From WS-7 sp036505295 (GTDB lineage Bacteria > Eisenbacteria > RBG-16-71-46 > SZUA-252): 23,886 bases of DNA. A program made the translations under genes and the position numbers. Below are positions 15,145 through 22,860 of this stretch, piece by piece. Position 1 is the first letter of the stretch; every line of letters begins with the position of its first letter. The stretch is from the NCBI GenBank assembly GCA_036505295.1, contig DASXTQ010000048.1, positions 1-23,886 on the forward strand, given 5' to 3'. Under the pieces are notes generated by a model. The model saw nothing but the letters and a program-made list of their open reading frames with translations. It made no database searches and was not told the origin of the DNA.

Positions 15145-15531
15145 ATGAGTGAATTCATGGGAACAGGACGCAGAAAGACCTCGATCGCCCGGGTCCGGCT
15201 CATGCAGGGCACCGGAAAGCGCATCGTGAACGGAAGGGATCTCGATCAGTACTTCTCACGCCTTGCGTTGAGTCGAATCGCCCTTCAACCGCTTATCTCG
15301 AGCAACGTCGCCGACAAGTTCGATCTCGTCGCCAGCGTCCGTGGCGGCGGTCTGACCGGACAGGCCGGCGCGATCTGCCTCGGAGCGGCGCGGGCGCTCC
15401 TCCGGGTTGATCCATCCCTTCGGGGACCGCTGGGCAAGGAAGGACTCCTCACGCGTGACGCTCGCATGAAAGAGCGGAAGAAATACGGGCAGGCCGCGGC
15501 CCGCAAGCGGTTCCAGTTCTCGAAGCGGTAA
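15145..15531 (+). CDS. rpsI: 30S ribosomal protein S9
   Basis: S9 sits in the small-subunit head, and its C-terminal tail reaches the P-site tRNA. The 128-residue sequence shows GTGRRKTSIARVRLM, NGRDLDQYF, VRGGGLTGQAGAICLGAARALL, and the canonical ending ARMKERKKYGQAAARKRFQFSKR with terminal Lys-Arg. ATG 15145 has GGGAGGT (15127-15133) about 11 bases upstream; ATG 15157 is a possible alternative. It lies 17 bases after rplM. Confidence 0.97.
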   Translation: MSEFMGTGRRKTSIARVRLMQGTGKRIVNGRDLDQYFSRLALSRIALQPLISSNVADKFDLVASVRGGGLTGQAGAICLGAARALLRVDPSLRGPLGKEGLLTRDARMKERKKYGQAAARKRFQFSKR

Positions 15532-15665
15532 CGACGACGGGTAAGCTTCAGGCGGGCGGAGCTGTCTGCGCCGCCGCCATCACTCACGCTCCGGACCGAG
15601 CGGCCGGTCTCCCCATGGGGTGGCCTCTCGGGTGGAAGGAGCGGCGGATCAAGACGGAGGGTTCC
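15532..15665 (+). promoter_or_regulatory. structured spacer between rpsI and rpsB (possible leader)
   Basis: This 134-base gap can form several hairpins: GGCGG-CG with CG-CCGCC (15551-15575, one bulged G), GACCG with CGGTC (15594-15609, six-base loop), and the palindrome CCCCATGGGG (15611-15620). No U-tract follows, so these are not intrinsic terminators. S2 is autoregulated through an mRNA leader in several bacteria, so a regulatory leader is conceivable. I do not recognise a known rpsB leader fold. The rpsB ribosome site GGAGGG (15656-15661) closes the spacer. Confidence 0.3.
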
Positions 15666-16427
15666 TTGGCTGAAATCGGAATGAAAGAGCTTCTCGAAGC
15701 GGGCGTCCATTTCGGGCATCAGACCCGGCGGTGGAACCCCAAAATGAAGAAGTTCATCTTCATCGAGCGCAACGGCATCTACATCATCGATCTCCAAAAG
15801 ACGCTCAAGGCCCTCGCCGACGCCCGGGCGATGTTGGAGGGCGTGTCTCGCCGAGGGGGCGCCGTCCTCTTTGTCGGCACGAAGAAGCAGGCGAAGGACG
15901 CGATTCAGGACGAGGCTCAGCGCTCCGGCATGCCTTACGTGAACGAGCGCTGGCTTGGCGGGATGCTTACAAACTTCAAGACGATCAAATCGAACATCCG
16001 CCGCTTCAAGGACATTGAGAAGATGGCCGCAGACGGAACCCTCGAGAAGCTCTCCAAGAAGGAGCAATCTCAGATCGAGAAGGAGCGGACCCGGCTCGCG
16101 AAGATCTTCACGGGCATCAAGGAGATGACGCAGCTGCCGGCCGCGATTTTCGTTATCGATACCAAGAAGGAGCGGATCGCCGTCGCCGAGACGAACCGCC
16201 TGGGCATCCCCGTGATCGGGGTCGTGGACACGAACTGCGACCCGGATGTCGTGGATTATCCTCTTCCCGGGAACGACGACGCGATCCGGTCGATACGGCT
16301 CTTTGCCCGATTCGTGAGCGATACGATCCTGAGCGCCCGTCAGGAGGCCCAAGAGGGAGCCGACGTGGTGGCGCCGGAGTTCCCGGCCGAAACGCCGGCG
16401 CAGCCTGACGCCGTCGCGAGCGCTTGA
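15666..16427 (+). CDS. rpsB: 30S ribosomal protein S2
   Basis: S2 is a late-assembling small-subunit protein. With TTG 15666 as start (GGAGGG four bases upstream) the protein has 253 residues and begins MAEIGMKELLEAGVHFGHQTRRWNPKM, matching the family N-terminus. The open frame extends to 15615, but the extra residues are not family-like. ATG 15681 is another possible start. FIFIERNGIYIIDLQKTLKAL, GAVLFVGTKKQAKDAI, NERWLGGMLTNFKTI and IPVIGVVDTNCDPD are diagnostic. The C-terminus is Ala/Pro-rich and variable, as usual. tsf follows in the conserved rpsB-tsf order. Confidence 0.97.
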   Translation: MAEIGMKELLEAGVHFGHQTRRWNPKMKKFIFIERNGIYIIDLQKTLKALADARAMLEGVSRRGGAVLFVGTKKQAKDAIQDEAQRSGMPYVNERWLGGMLTNFKTIKSNIRRFKDIEKMAADGTLEKLSKKEQSQIEKERTRLAKIFTGIKEMTQLPAAIFVIDTKKERIAVAETNRLGIPVIGVVDTNCDPDVVDYPLPGNDDAIRSIRLFARFVSDTILSARQEAQEGADVVAPEFPAETPAQPDAVASA

Positions 16428-16481
16428 TCCCACTCGTCTTCCGGAATCAAAACCCGATCCAACGCTAGGAAGGAGTACTCG

Positions 16482-17078
16482 ATGACGATCACGGCCTCGC
16501 TCGTGAAGGACTTACGCGAGCGGACCGGCGCGGGCATGATGGAGTGCAAGAAGGCTCTCGCCGAAACGAATGGAGATATCGACAGAGCGATCGACTTCCT
16601 GCGCAAACAGGGTCTCTCGCGGGCCTCCGAGAAATCGGGCCGCGCGGCCAAGCAGGGCATCGTCTACTCCTACATCCATCCGGGAGACCAGCTCGGCGTG
16701 CTTCTCGAGCTGGATTGCGAAACGGATTTTGTGGCCCGCACGGACGACTTCCGCGAGCTGGCCAAGAACCTGGCCATGCAGGCCGCGGCCACAGGGGCGC
16801 GCGCCGTGGACCGGGAGAGCGTCGACCCTTTGCTGATCGAACGCGAGCGCGCCATCCTGCTCGAGCAGGCCCGGGCCACCGGAAAGCCGGAGGCGATCCT
16901 GGCCAAGATCGTCGAGGGAAAGATCGAGAAGTACTACGAAGAGATCTGTCTTTTGGAGCAGCCGTACATCCGGGATCCGGACCGCAAGGTGAAGGATCTC
17001 GTGGATCAGGCGGTCTCGAAGCTCGGGGAAAACATCGTCGTGCGCCGCTTCACCAAGTTCCGCATCGGAGAGAACTGA
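16482..17078 (+). CDS. tsf: translation elongation factor Ts, short form
   Basis: EF-Ts is the nucleotide exchange factor for EF-Tu. The 198-residue protein has the N-terminal UBA-like domain (TASLVKDLRERTGAGMMECKKALAE) and the core motif ELDCETDFVARTDDF, with TDFV contacting EF-Tu. It ends with LLEQPYIRDPDRKVKDLV and IVVRRFTKFRIGE. E. coli EF-Ts is about 283 residues. This one corresponds to the short Thermus-like form with a single core repeat, a lineage feature rather than a truncation. AGGAAGGAG (16467-16475) is an excellent ribosome site six bases before ATG 16482. pyrH starts four bases after the stop. Confidence 0.97.
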   Translation: MTITASLVKDLRERTGAGMMECKKALAETNGDIDRAIDFLRKQGLSRASEKSGRAAKQGIVYSYIHPGDQLGVLLELDCETDFVARTDDFRELAKNLAMQAAATGARAVDRESVDPLLIERERAILLEQARATGKPEAILAKIVEGKIEKYYEEICLLEQPYIRDPDRKVKDLVDQAVSKLGENIVVRRFTKFRIGEN

Positions 17079-17082
17079 CGCC

Positions 17083-17802
17083 GTGGCAGCTTCCCGCCGC
17101 CGTGTGCTTCTCAAGCTGAGCGGTGAGGTCCTTGCCGGCGGTGCCGGCCATGGAATCGACGCAACCGCGCTCGGGCGCCTGGCGGGGGAGATCCGCGAGG
17201 GCGTCGCCGGCGGCATCGAGCTCGGATTGGTCATCGGCGGCGGAAACATCATCCGTGGCACCTCGGCCGCTTCCGACGGTGTCGACCGGGCGGCCGCCGA
17301 CTCGATGGGCATGCTCGCGACGGTGATCAACGCGATCGCGTTACAAGACGCCCTCGAACGCCAGGGACTCGTCACCCGCGTCCTGAGCGCGATCGAAATG
17401 CGGGCGCTCGCCGAACCTTACATCCGCCGCCGCGCCGTCCGTCATCTCGAGAAGGGACGGGTCGTCCTTCTCGCGGCGGGCACGGGTCATCCCTACTTCA
17501 CGACCGACACCGCGGCCGTGCTTCGCGCGGTGGAAATCGGCGCCGATGTCCTCCTCAAGGGCACGAAAGTGGACGGCGTGTTTTCCGAGGACCCGATGCG
17601 CAACCCCGCCGCGGTCCGGTATGATTCGCTGAGCTATCTGGAGGTGATCGACCGTCGGTTGCAGGTAATGGACATGACGGCGTTCACCATGGGCATGGAC
17701 AACCGGCTTCCCATCGTCGTGTTCAACGTGACCGTGCCGGGAAACCTTGTGCGTGCGCTGCACGGTGAGCCCGTGGGGACCAGGGTACTCGTGGAGGTCT
17801 AA
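17083..17802 (+). CDS. pyrH: uridylate (UMP) kinase
   Basis: Converts UMP to UDP in pyrimidine nucleotide synthesis; bacterial enzyme of the amino acid kinase fold, usually hexameric. The 239-residue protein has RVLLKLSGEVL, VIGGGNIIRG (50-59), SMGMLATVINAIAL and KGTKVDGVFSEDP. The UMP-binding loop reads GTGHPYFTTDTAA with His136, where E. coli has Asn140. The start is GTG 17083 with GGAGAG (17067-17072) ten bases upstream, four bases after tsf. It is followed by frr after two bases. Confidence 0.96.
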   Translation: MAASRRRVLLKLSGEVLAGGAGHGIDATALGRLAGEIREGVAGGIELGLVIGGGNIIRGTSAASDGVDRAAADSMGMLATVINAIALQDALERQGLVTRVLSAIEMRALAEPYIRRRAVRHLEKGRVVLLAAGTGHPYFTTDTAAVLRAVEIGADVLLKGTKVDGVFSEDPMRNPAAVRYDSLSYLEVIDRRLQVMDMTAFTMGMDNRLPIVVFNVTVPGNLVRALHGEPVGTRVLVEV

Positions 17803-17804
17803 GG

Positions 17805-18362
17805 ATGGACCAGAAGCTCATCAAGAACTCCGAAGAGCGCATGAAGAAGGCGGTCGAGACGATTCGGCATGAGGTGGCGACCATCCGGACGAACAAGGCC
17901 ACGACCTCGCTCCTCGACGGGATCAAGGTCGAGTACTACGGCAACCCGGTTCCGCTGCAGCAGGTGGCGAGCCTGAGCGTGCCCGAGCCACGGATGATCA
18001 TGATCCAGCCGTGGGAACGGGCGGTGCTGACCGAGATCGTGAAGGCGATCCAGCGTTCCGACCTGGGCCTCAATCCGACCGACGATGGTTCGGTGGTGCG
18101 CCTGGTGCTTCCCACGCTGACGGAAGAGCGGCGGAAGGACCTCGTGAAGGTCCTGGGGAAGATCATCGAGGACGGAAGGGTCCGCGTCCGGACCATCCGG
18201 CGCGAGTCGAATGACGAACTGAAAAAGCTGGAAAGGGAGCACAAAATCTCGGAAGATGACTCCAAGAAGGCTCAGGCTGAAATCCAGAAGCTGACCGATC
18301 GCTATGTCTCGGCTCTGGATGAGCTGTTCGGGAAGAAGCAGGCCGAAGTCATGGAGGTCTAA
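17805..18362 (+). CDS. frr: ribosome recycling factor
   Basis: RRF splits post-termination ribosomes together with EF-G. It has 185 residues, the standard length. DGIKVEYYGNPVPLQQVASLSVPEPRMIMIQPWE, DLGLNPTDDGSVVRLVLPTLTEERRKDLVK and VRVRTIRRESNDELKKLE are hallmark segments. The usual RTGRASPALLDG region reads RTNKATTSLLDG here, a mild divergence. ATG 17805 has GGAGGT (17793-17798) six bases upstream. It closes the rpsB-tsf-pyrH-frr block and is followed within 110 bases by an intrinsic terminator. Confidence 0.97.
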   Translation: MDQKLIKNSEERMKKAVETIRHEVATIRTNKATTSLLDGIKVEYYGNPVPLQQVASLSVPEPRMIMIQPWERAVLTEIVKAIQRSDLGLNPTDDGSVVRLVLPTLTEERRKDLVKVLGKIIEDGRVRVRTIRRESNDELKKLEREHKISEDDSKKAQAEIQKLTDRYVSALDELFGKKQAEVMEV

Positions 18363-18431
18363 AACCCTGGACCCTCGCCGCGCCGGGCTCGACCGGTTAC
18401 CGGACGCCGCGGGACGCTGTGCCATCGTGAT

Positions 18432-18470
18432 CGGGCTCAAGGACCGGACGTCCGCGGGCCCGTTTTCTTT
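18432..18470 (+). terminator. intrinsic terminator between frr and uppS
   Basis: The outer stem pairs CGGGCTC (18432-18438) with GGGCCCG (18456-18462), including one G-U pair. The inner stem pairs GGAC (18441-18444) with GTCC (18450-18453) around a five-base loop. TTTTCTTT (18463-18470) follows immediately. This is the clearest rho-independent terminator in the window. It ends only 18 bases before the uppS ATG. Confidence 0.8.
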
Positions 18471-18488
18471 GCCGTGTATTCGGTAGCG

Positions 18489-19235
18489 ATGAATCCCTCG
18501 AAAGCGGCACCGACGTTAGAACAGGTGCTGAAGCGTCCCACGCCCGCGCACATCGCCATCATCATGGACGGAAACGGGCGCTGGGCGGAACGCCGCGGGC
18601 TGCCCCGGTTGATGGGGCACCGCGCCGGACGCCGCGCCGTGCGCGAAGTGGTCGAAGGCTCCGTCGAGCTTGGGATCAAGGTGCTCACGCTCTACACCTT
18701 CTCGCTCGAGAACTGGGACCGGGGCGCGCGAGAGGTGAGCGGCCTCATGCGAATCCTGGAGCAGGTGCTCCGGGAGGAGCGCGAGGAGCTCAAGCGGAAC
18801 AACGTTCAGCTGCGCACGATCGGCCGTGTGGATCTGCTCCCCGAGCGGAGTCGAAAGATCCTGGAATCCACGCGGAGCTACCTCTCCGGAAACGACGGGT
18901 TGGTTCTCGTGCTGGCGCTTTCGTACGGGGGACGCGCGGAGATCGTCGACGCGGTGCGGCGCATCCTCGAGCAGGACCGGGAGCGCAGAATCGCGCCCGC
19001 CGCGATCGATGAGGATTTTTTCGCGGGAATGCTCGACACGGACGGCCTTCCCGATCCGGACCTCCTCATCCGCACGAGCGGTGAGTTGCGCGTTTCGAAC
19101 TTTCTCCTCTGGCAGCTGGCGTACGCGGAATTCTGGGTCACCGACGTCTTGTGGCCCGATTTCCGGCGGAAGCACCTATTCCAGGCGGTCTATGACTTCC
19201 AACGAAGAAGCCGTCGCTTTGGCAGAACTCGCTGA
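18489..19235 (+). CDS. uppS: undecaprenyl diphosphate synthase (cis-prenyltransferase)
   Basis: Condenses isopentenyl diphosphate onto farnesyl diphosphate to make the C55 carrier for peptidoglycan and LPS. From ATG 18489 it has 248 residues; GTG 18474 is an alternative four bases after the terminator U-tract. IAIIMDGNGRWAERRG (catalytic Asp in MDGNGRW), GHRAG, TLYTFSLENWDR, and PDLLIRTSGELRVSNFLLWQLAYAEFWVTDVLWPDF are diagnostic and complete. There is no obvious ribosome site. The gene overlaps cdsA by 44 bases. It starts the envelope operon that continues through dxr and the heptose genes. Confidence 0.95.
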   Translation: MNPSKAAPTLEQVLKRPTPAHIAIIMDGNGRWAERRGLPRLMGHRAGRRAVREVVEGSVELGIKVLTLYTFSLENWDRGAREVSGLMRILEQVLREEREELKRNNVQLRTIGRVDLLPERSRKILESTRSYLSGNDGLVLVLALSYGGRAEIVDAVRRILEQDRERRIAPAAIDEDFFAGMLDTDGLPDPDLLIRTSGELRVSNFLLWQLAYAEFWVTDVLWPDFRRKHLFQAVYDFQRRSRRFGRTR

Positions 19236-20127
19236 GTCCCGCGAGGAGGAGCTGGGCGTAAGCTCGGCGTCCGCGAAGGATCGCTCGCTGTTTCTTCGCG
19301 TGGCGAGCGCGGTCGTCTTCCTGCCGTTGCTCGTCCTGATGGCCCGTATCGGCGGGCTCGTCTACCTCGGGTTCACGCTGATCATGATCGGACTCGCGCT
19401 GCGCGAGTTCTACCAGATGATGGCCTCGAAGGGCTTAGCACCCCATTGGAAGTCGGGGTTCAGCGCCGCTCTCTTGTTCCCGGTCGGAATCTACGTGCGG
19501 CTCCGCACGCACCGCACGGAGGAGTGGCACCTGGCCGGGCTCTTCACGGTGTTGCTCGTCGCGATGCTCCTCGCGGAGCTTCGACGCGGGGCGAGCAAGC
19601 AGACGCTCGTGAACGCCTCTTCCACGGTCCTCGGCGTCCTCTACATCGGCTGGCTCGGCGCGCACGTCTGCGCCCTTCGGGAGCTGCCTTGGTCCCTCGG
19701 CTTGCCGTATTCGCTCGGGATGTCCTTTGCCCTCCTGCCCTTTTTCCTGGCGTGGACGTGCGACACCGCGGCCTACTTGGTGGGGCGCGCGTGGGGGCGG
19801 CACAGCCTGGCGCCGGGGGTGAGCCCGCAGAAGTCGGTCGAAGGAGCGGTGGGCGGCCTCCTGGCGGCGATCGCGGCCGGCGCCGTCGCTCGCGTGTGGT
19901 TTGCCCCGTACCTTTCGTGGCCCTCGGCGCTCGTGCTCGGAGGGCTCGTCGGGGTTTTCGCGCAGCTCGGCGATCTGGTGGAGTCGCTCCTGAAACGGGA
20001 CGCGGAAGCGAAAGAGTCCTCGAGCCTGATCCCCGGGCACGGCGGCGTGCTGGATCGCTTCGACAGCCTGCTGTTCGCGGCTCCGCTCGTCTACTATTAC
20101 CTCGTGTGGCAGGTTCTCGGACGATGA
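19192..20127 (+). CDS. cdsA: phosphatidate cytidylyltransferase (CDP-diacylglycerol synthase)
   Basis: Integral membrane enzyme that makes CDP-diacylglycerol from CTP and phosphatidate. With ATG 19192 it has 311 residues: a charged cytosolic N-terminus of about 40, then about eight hydrophobic segments (SAVVFLPLLVLM, YLGFTLIMIGLAL, LFTVLLVAMLLAEL, SLGMSFALLPFFLAW and others). The C-terminal signature is FAQLGDLVESLLKRDAEA, then KE at 274-275, then SSSLIPGHGGVLDRFDS. The family signature has KD at that point, so E275 replaces Asp. The other signature residues (GDL, KR, HGG, DRFD) are kept. The start is uncertain: it overlaps uppS by 44 bases and TTG 19219 is an alternative. The end overlaps dxr by ATGA. 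Confidence 0.92.
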   Translation: MTSNEEAVALAELAESREEELGVSSASAKDRSLFLRVASAVVFLPLLVLMARIGGLVYLGFTLIMIGLALREFYQMMASKGLAPHWKSGFSAALLFPVGIYVRLRTHRTEEWHLAGLFTVLLVAMLLAELRRGASKQTLVNASSTVLGVLYIGWLGAHVCALRELPWSLGLPYSLGMSFALLPFFLAWTCDTAAYLVGRAWGRHSLAPGVSPQKSVEGAVGGLLAAIAAGAVARVWFAPYLSWPSALVLGGLVGVFAQLGDLVESLLKRDAEAKESSSLIPGHGGVLDRFDSLLFAAPLVYYYLVWQVLGR

Positions 20128-21281
20128 TCCGTGTCGCGCTCTTGGGAGCCACGGGCTCGATTGGATCCGCGGCGCTCGATCTTGCCGGAGCGTACCGGGA
20201 TCGGATCCGGATTGTCTCTCTGGCCGCGCGGTCGAACGACGCCGCGCTCATCCGCGCTGCCGACGGGTTCGGGGTTCGCCGGATCGCCCTCGTGGACGCG
20301 GGGGCGGCCCGCCGGGCGCGCGACCGCTGGAAGAACGGAGAGGTGCTCGAAGGGGAGTCCGCGCTGACCGCGCTCGCGGAGGACAGCGAGGCCGACGTCG
20401 TCATCAACGCGGTCGTCGGCAGCATCGGGCTCAAACCGACCGTCTCCGCGCTCTCGCGAGGCAAGCGTGTGGCGCTCGCGAACAAGGAGTCGGTGGTTCT
20501 CGCCGGGGAGCTATTGACCGCGGTCGCGAAGCGGTCGGGTGGGATGATGATGCCGGTCGACTCCGAGCACAGCGGTGTCTTTCAGTGCCTCGCCGGCCGA
20601 CCGGTGTCGGACGTGCGTCGCGTCACCCTCACGGCCTCGGGGGGGCCTTTTCTGCGGCGGGATCCGCGCAGCACTGTCGACTCGACGCCCGAAGAGGTCC
20701 TCAAGCACCCGACCTGGTCCATGGGAGAACGGATCACCGTCGACTGCGCCACGTTGGTCAACAAGGGGTTCGAGGTGATCGAAGCGCGCTGGCTCTTCGA
20801 TCTCCCGCCTGATCGCGTGGACGTCCTCATCCACCCGCAATCGATCGTGCACGCCCTGGTGGAATTCGTGGACGGATCGATCGTAGCCCAGCTGTCGGTT
20901 CCGGACATGCGCCTCCCGCTCCTGTATGCCTTGAGCTATCCCGAGCGCTGGACCTCGGAGCTTCCCGGCCTTGGCGTCGCCGATCTGGCGACGCTCACCT
21001 TCGAGCCGCCCGACCCGGACCGATGCCCTGGGCTCGCGCTCGCGCGGCGAGCGCTGAAGACGGGAGCGACCGCACCGGCCGTCCTGAACGCGGCGGACGA
21101 GGAAGCGGTCCGGCTATTCCTCGACAGGAAAATCCGCTTCGGGGATCTGATGCCCCTCGTTGAGGAGGTGCTGGGCGCGCATCGTCCCGAGGGGCCGCTC
21201 ACCCTTGAATCGATCCTCGAAGCGGATCGCTGGGCTCGTGGGCGGCTTCACGAGGCTGCCGCGCACATGACGCGCGGATGA
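20124..21281 (+). CDS. dxr: 1-deoxy-D-xylulose 5-phosphate reductoisomerase
   Basis: Second step of the MEP isoprenoid pathway, making MEP from DXP with NADPH, and so supplying the precursors used by UppS. The 385-residue protein has the NADPH motif LLGATGSIG (6-14), ALANKES (117-123) and metal ligands D146, E148 and E217. It also has TASGGPF, H195 in HPTWSMG, and HPQSIVHALVEFVDGS. All match the family in spacing (H195 to E217 equals E. coli H209 to E231). The start ATG 20124 sits on the cdsA stop (ATGA). The open frame continues far upstream within cdsA but without family similarity. Confidence 0.96.
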   Translation: MIRVALLGATGSIGSAALDLAGAYRDRIRIVSLAARSNDAALIRAADGFGVRRIALVDAGAARRARDRWKNGEVLEGESALTALAEDSEADVVINAVVGSIGLKPTVSALSRGKRVALANKESVVLAGELLTAVAKRSGGMMMPVDSEHSGVFQCLAGRPVSDVRRVTLTASGGPFLRRDPRSTVDSTPEEVLKHPTWSMGERITVDCATLVNKGFEVIEARWLFDLPPDRVDVLIHPQSIVHALVEFVDGSIVAQLSVPDMRLPLLYALSYPERWTSELPGLGVADLATLTFEPPDPDRCPGLALARRALKTGATAPAVLNAADEEAVRLFLDRKIRFGDLMPLVEEVLGAHRPEGPLTLESILEADRWARGRLHEAAAHMTRG

Positions 21282-22348
21282 CGTCCGTGCATCGCCGCCC
21301 CGCGGGCGACCGACGGGCCGGGGCCGCGCCGCCCGGAAAGGAGGCGCTCCTCGACCTTGTCGATCGGCTGCGTCGCCGGAAGGTGGCGGTGATCGGCGAT
21401 CTCGTGCTGGACGAGTACTGGGTCGGACGCTCCGCGCGGATCTCCCGTGAAGCGCCGGTGCTGATCCTCGAACACGAGGAGGAGCGGCGGGTGCCGGGCG
21501 GGGCCGCGAACGCGGCGATGAACGTCCGGGCGCTCGGCGGTGCCCCCCTCGTCGTCGGGAGGCTCGGTGGCGACGCAGCCGGCTTAGCGCTCGCCCGGGC
21601 GCTCCGGGCGAACGGATTGCCGACCCGATGGTTCCACCGCGACCCGCGCGGAGGCACGATCGTCAAGACGCGTATTCTCGCCGGCTCGAGCCACGCCGCG
21701 CGCCAGCAGATCGTGCGTCTCGATCGGGGACACACCGAGCCCCTCTCGCGGGAGGCCGAACGGCGCCTCACCCGCGCGGCTCGCGAGGCAGTTCGCCACG
21801 CGGACGCCGTGCTTCTCTCCGACTATGGCTACGGGGTCCTGAGCCCGGGGCTCCGGCGTGCGGCCATCAAGGAAGCCAAGCGGGCGAATATTCCCGTCGT
21901 GGTCGATTCCCGCTACGATCTCCGCGCCTACCGTGGCGCCACGTTGCTCACCCCGAACGAGCACGAAGTTCTGGATGCGATGCACCTGCCGTCGCTTCGC
22001 GCTCCGGTCCTGAAGCGCGCGGGTGAAGCGCTCGTGCGAAACGGCGGCGCGCACGCCGTCTGGATCACCCGGGGAAGCGACGGGATGCTCCTCTTCCAGC
22101 GCGGGAGCCGTCCGGTCGGAGTTTCAATCGTGGGGTCATCGGATGTCGCGGACGTGACCGGAGCGGGGGATGCCGTCTCCGCCACCGCCGCCCTTGCCCT
22201 CGCCGCGGGGGCCTCGCAGCTCGAGGCCGCGTTCCTCGCGACGTACGCCGCCTCGGTGGTCGTGATGAAGCGCGGAACCGCCACGGTGAGCCGCAAGGAG
22301 CTCGTGGACGCGATTCGCACCCACGCCGCTCCCAAGGTGACCGGATGA
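21278..22348 (+). CDS. rfaE1: D-glycero-beta-D-manno-heptose-7-phosphate kinase (PfkB family)
   Basis: Phosphorylates heptose 7-phosphate at C1 during ADP-heptose synthesis for the LPS inner core. It corresponds to the N-terminal domain of E. coli HldE (RfaE) as a separate 356-residue protein. IGDLVLDEYWVGRSARISREAPV, the GGAANAAMNVRALGG motif (74-88), SDYGYGVLS, VVVDSRYDL, LTPNEHE and the PfkB anion-hole motif DVTGAGD (292-298) are all present. The first 25 residues are a low-complexity basic extension. ATG 21278 overlaps the dxr stop (ATGA), and the gene ends in another ATGA shared with rfaE2. Confidence 0.92.
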   Translation: MTSVHRRPAGDRRAGAAPPGKEALLDLVDRLRRRKVAVIGDLVLDEYWVGRSARISREAPVLILEHEEERRVPGGAANAAMNVRALGGAPLVVGRLGGDAAGLALARALRANGLPTRWFHRDPRGGTIVKTRILAGSSHAARQQIVRLDRGHTEPLSREAERRLTRAAREAVRHADAVLLSDYGYGVLSPGLRRAAIKEAKRANIPVVVDSRYDLRAYRGATLLTPNEHEVLDAMHLPSLRAPVLKRAGEALVRNGGAHAVWITRGSDGMLLFQRGSRPVGVSIVGSSDVADVTGAGDAVSATAALALAAGASQLEAAFLATYAASVVVMKRGTATVSRKELVDAIRTHAAPKVTG

Positions 22349-22860
22349 GCGTCCGGTCCGAGAAGGTCCAGGAGCTCTCGTCGCTGGAACGGAGCCTGAA
22401 GGGCTCTCCCGCGACGCGCGAAGGGCTCGTCCTCGCGAACGGAATCTTCGATCTGATCCACGTGGGCCACGTCCGTTATCTCGCAGGCGCGAAGGAATCC
22501 GGTACGTCGCTCCTTGTCGCCGTGAATTCCGATGCCTCCGCCCGCAGGCTCAAGGGACCCGGCCGTCCCCTCACGCCGCTCGAGGAGCGCATCGAGCTGG
22601 TGGCCGCGCTCGAATGCGTGGATTGGGTCACCTGGTTCGAGGAGGACTCGGTCGGGGAGGTCCTCCGTCGGTTGCGCCCCGCGATCCACGCCAAAGGCAC
22701 CGATTACACGGTGGAGAGCGTCCCGGAACGGGCCATCGCGCAGGCGCTCGACGTCCGCACGGTGATCGTTGGGGATCCCAAGCACCACGCCACAAGCGAT
22801 CTCATCCGGCGTATCGGGCTCCTGAACGCGGCGGGATCCGAGGGCACCCGGAGTGGATGA
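22345..22860 (+). CDS. rfaE2: D-glycero-beta-D-manno-heptose 1-phosphate adenylyltransferase
   Basis: Adds AMP to heptose 1-phosphate to give ADP-heptose. It corresponds to the C-terminal domain of HldE, here a separate 171-residue protein. The nucleotidyltransferase motif is GIFDLIHVGHVRYL, with HVGH at 39-42. Other family segments are VAVNSDASARRLKGPGRP, ERIELVAALECVDWV and HAKGTDYTVESVPE. The tail VGDPKHHATSDLIRRI replaces the more common STT-type ending. ATG 22345 overlaps the rfaE1 stop. The stop lies inside the first codons of the glycosyltransferase gene. Together rfaE1 and rfaE2 supply the donor for the next gene. Confidence 0.92.
   Translation: MSVRSEKVQELSSLERSLKGSPATREGLVLANGIFDLIHVGHVRYLAGAKESGTSLLVAVNSDASARRLKGPGRPLTPLEERIELVAALECVDWVTWFEEDSVGEVLRRLRPAIHAKGTDYTVESVPERAIAQALDVRTVIVGDPKHHATSDLIRRIGLLNAAGSEGTRSG

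Noticed and set aside
15285..16433. 382-codon minus-strand frame across rpsI and rpsB
   Set aside because: Antisense shadow of two ribosomal protein genes and their spacer, with no independent start signal.
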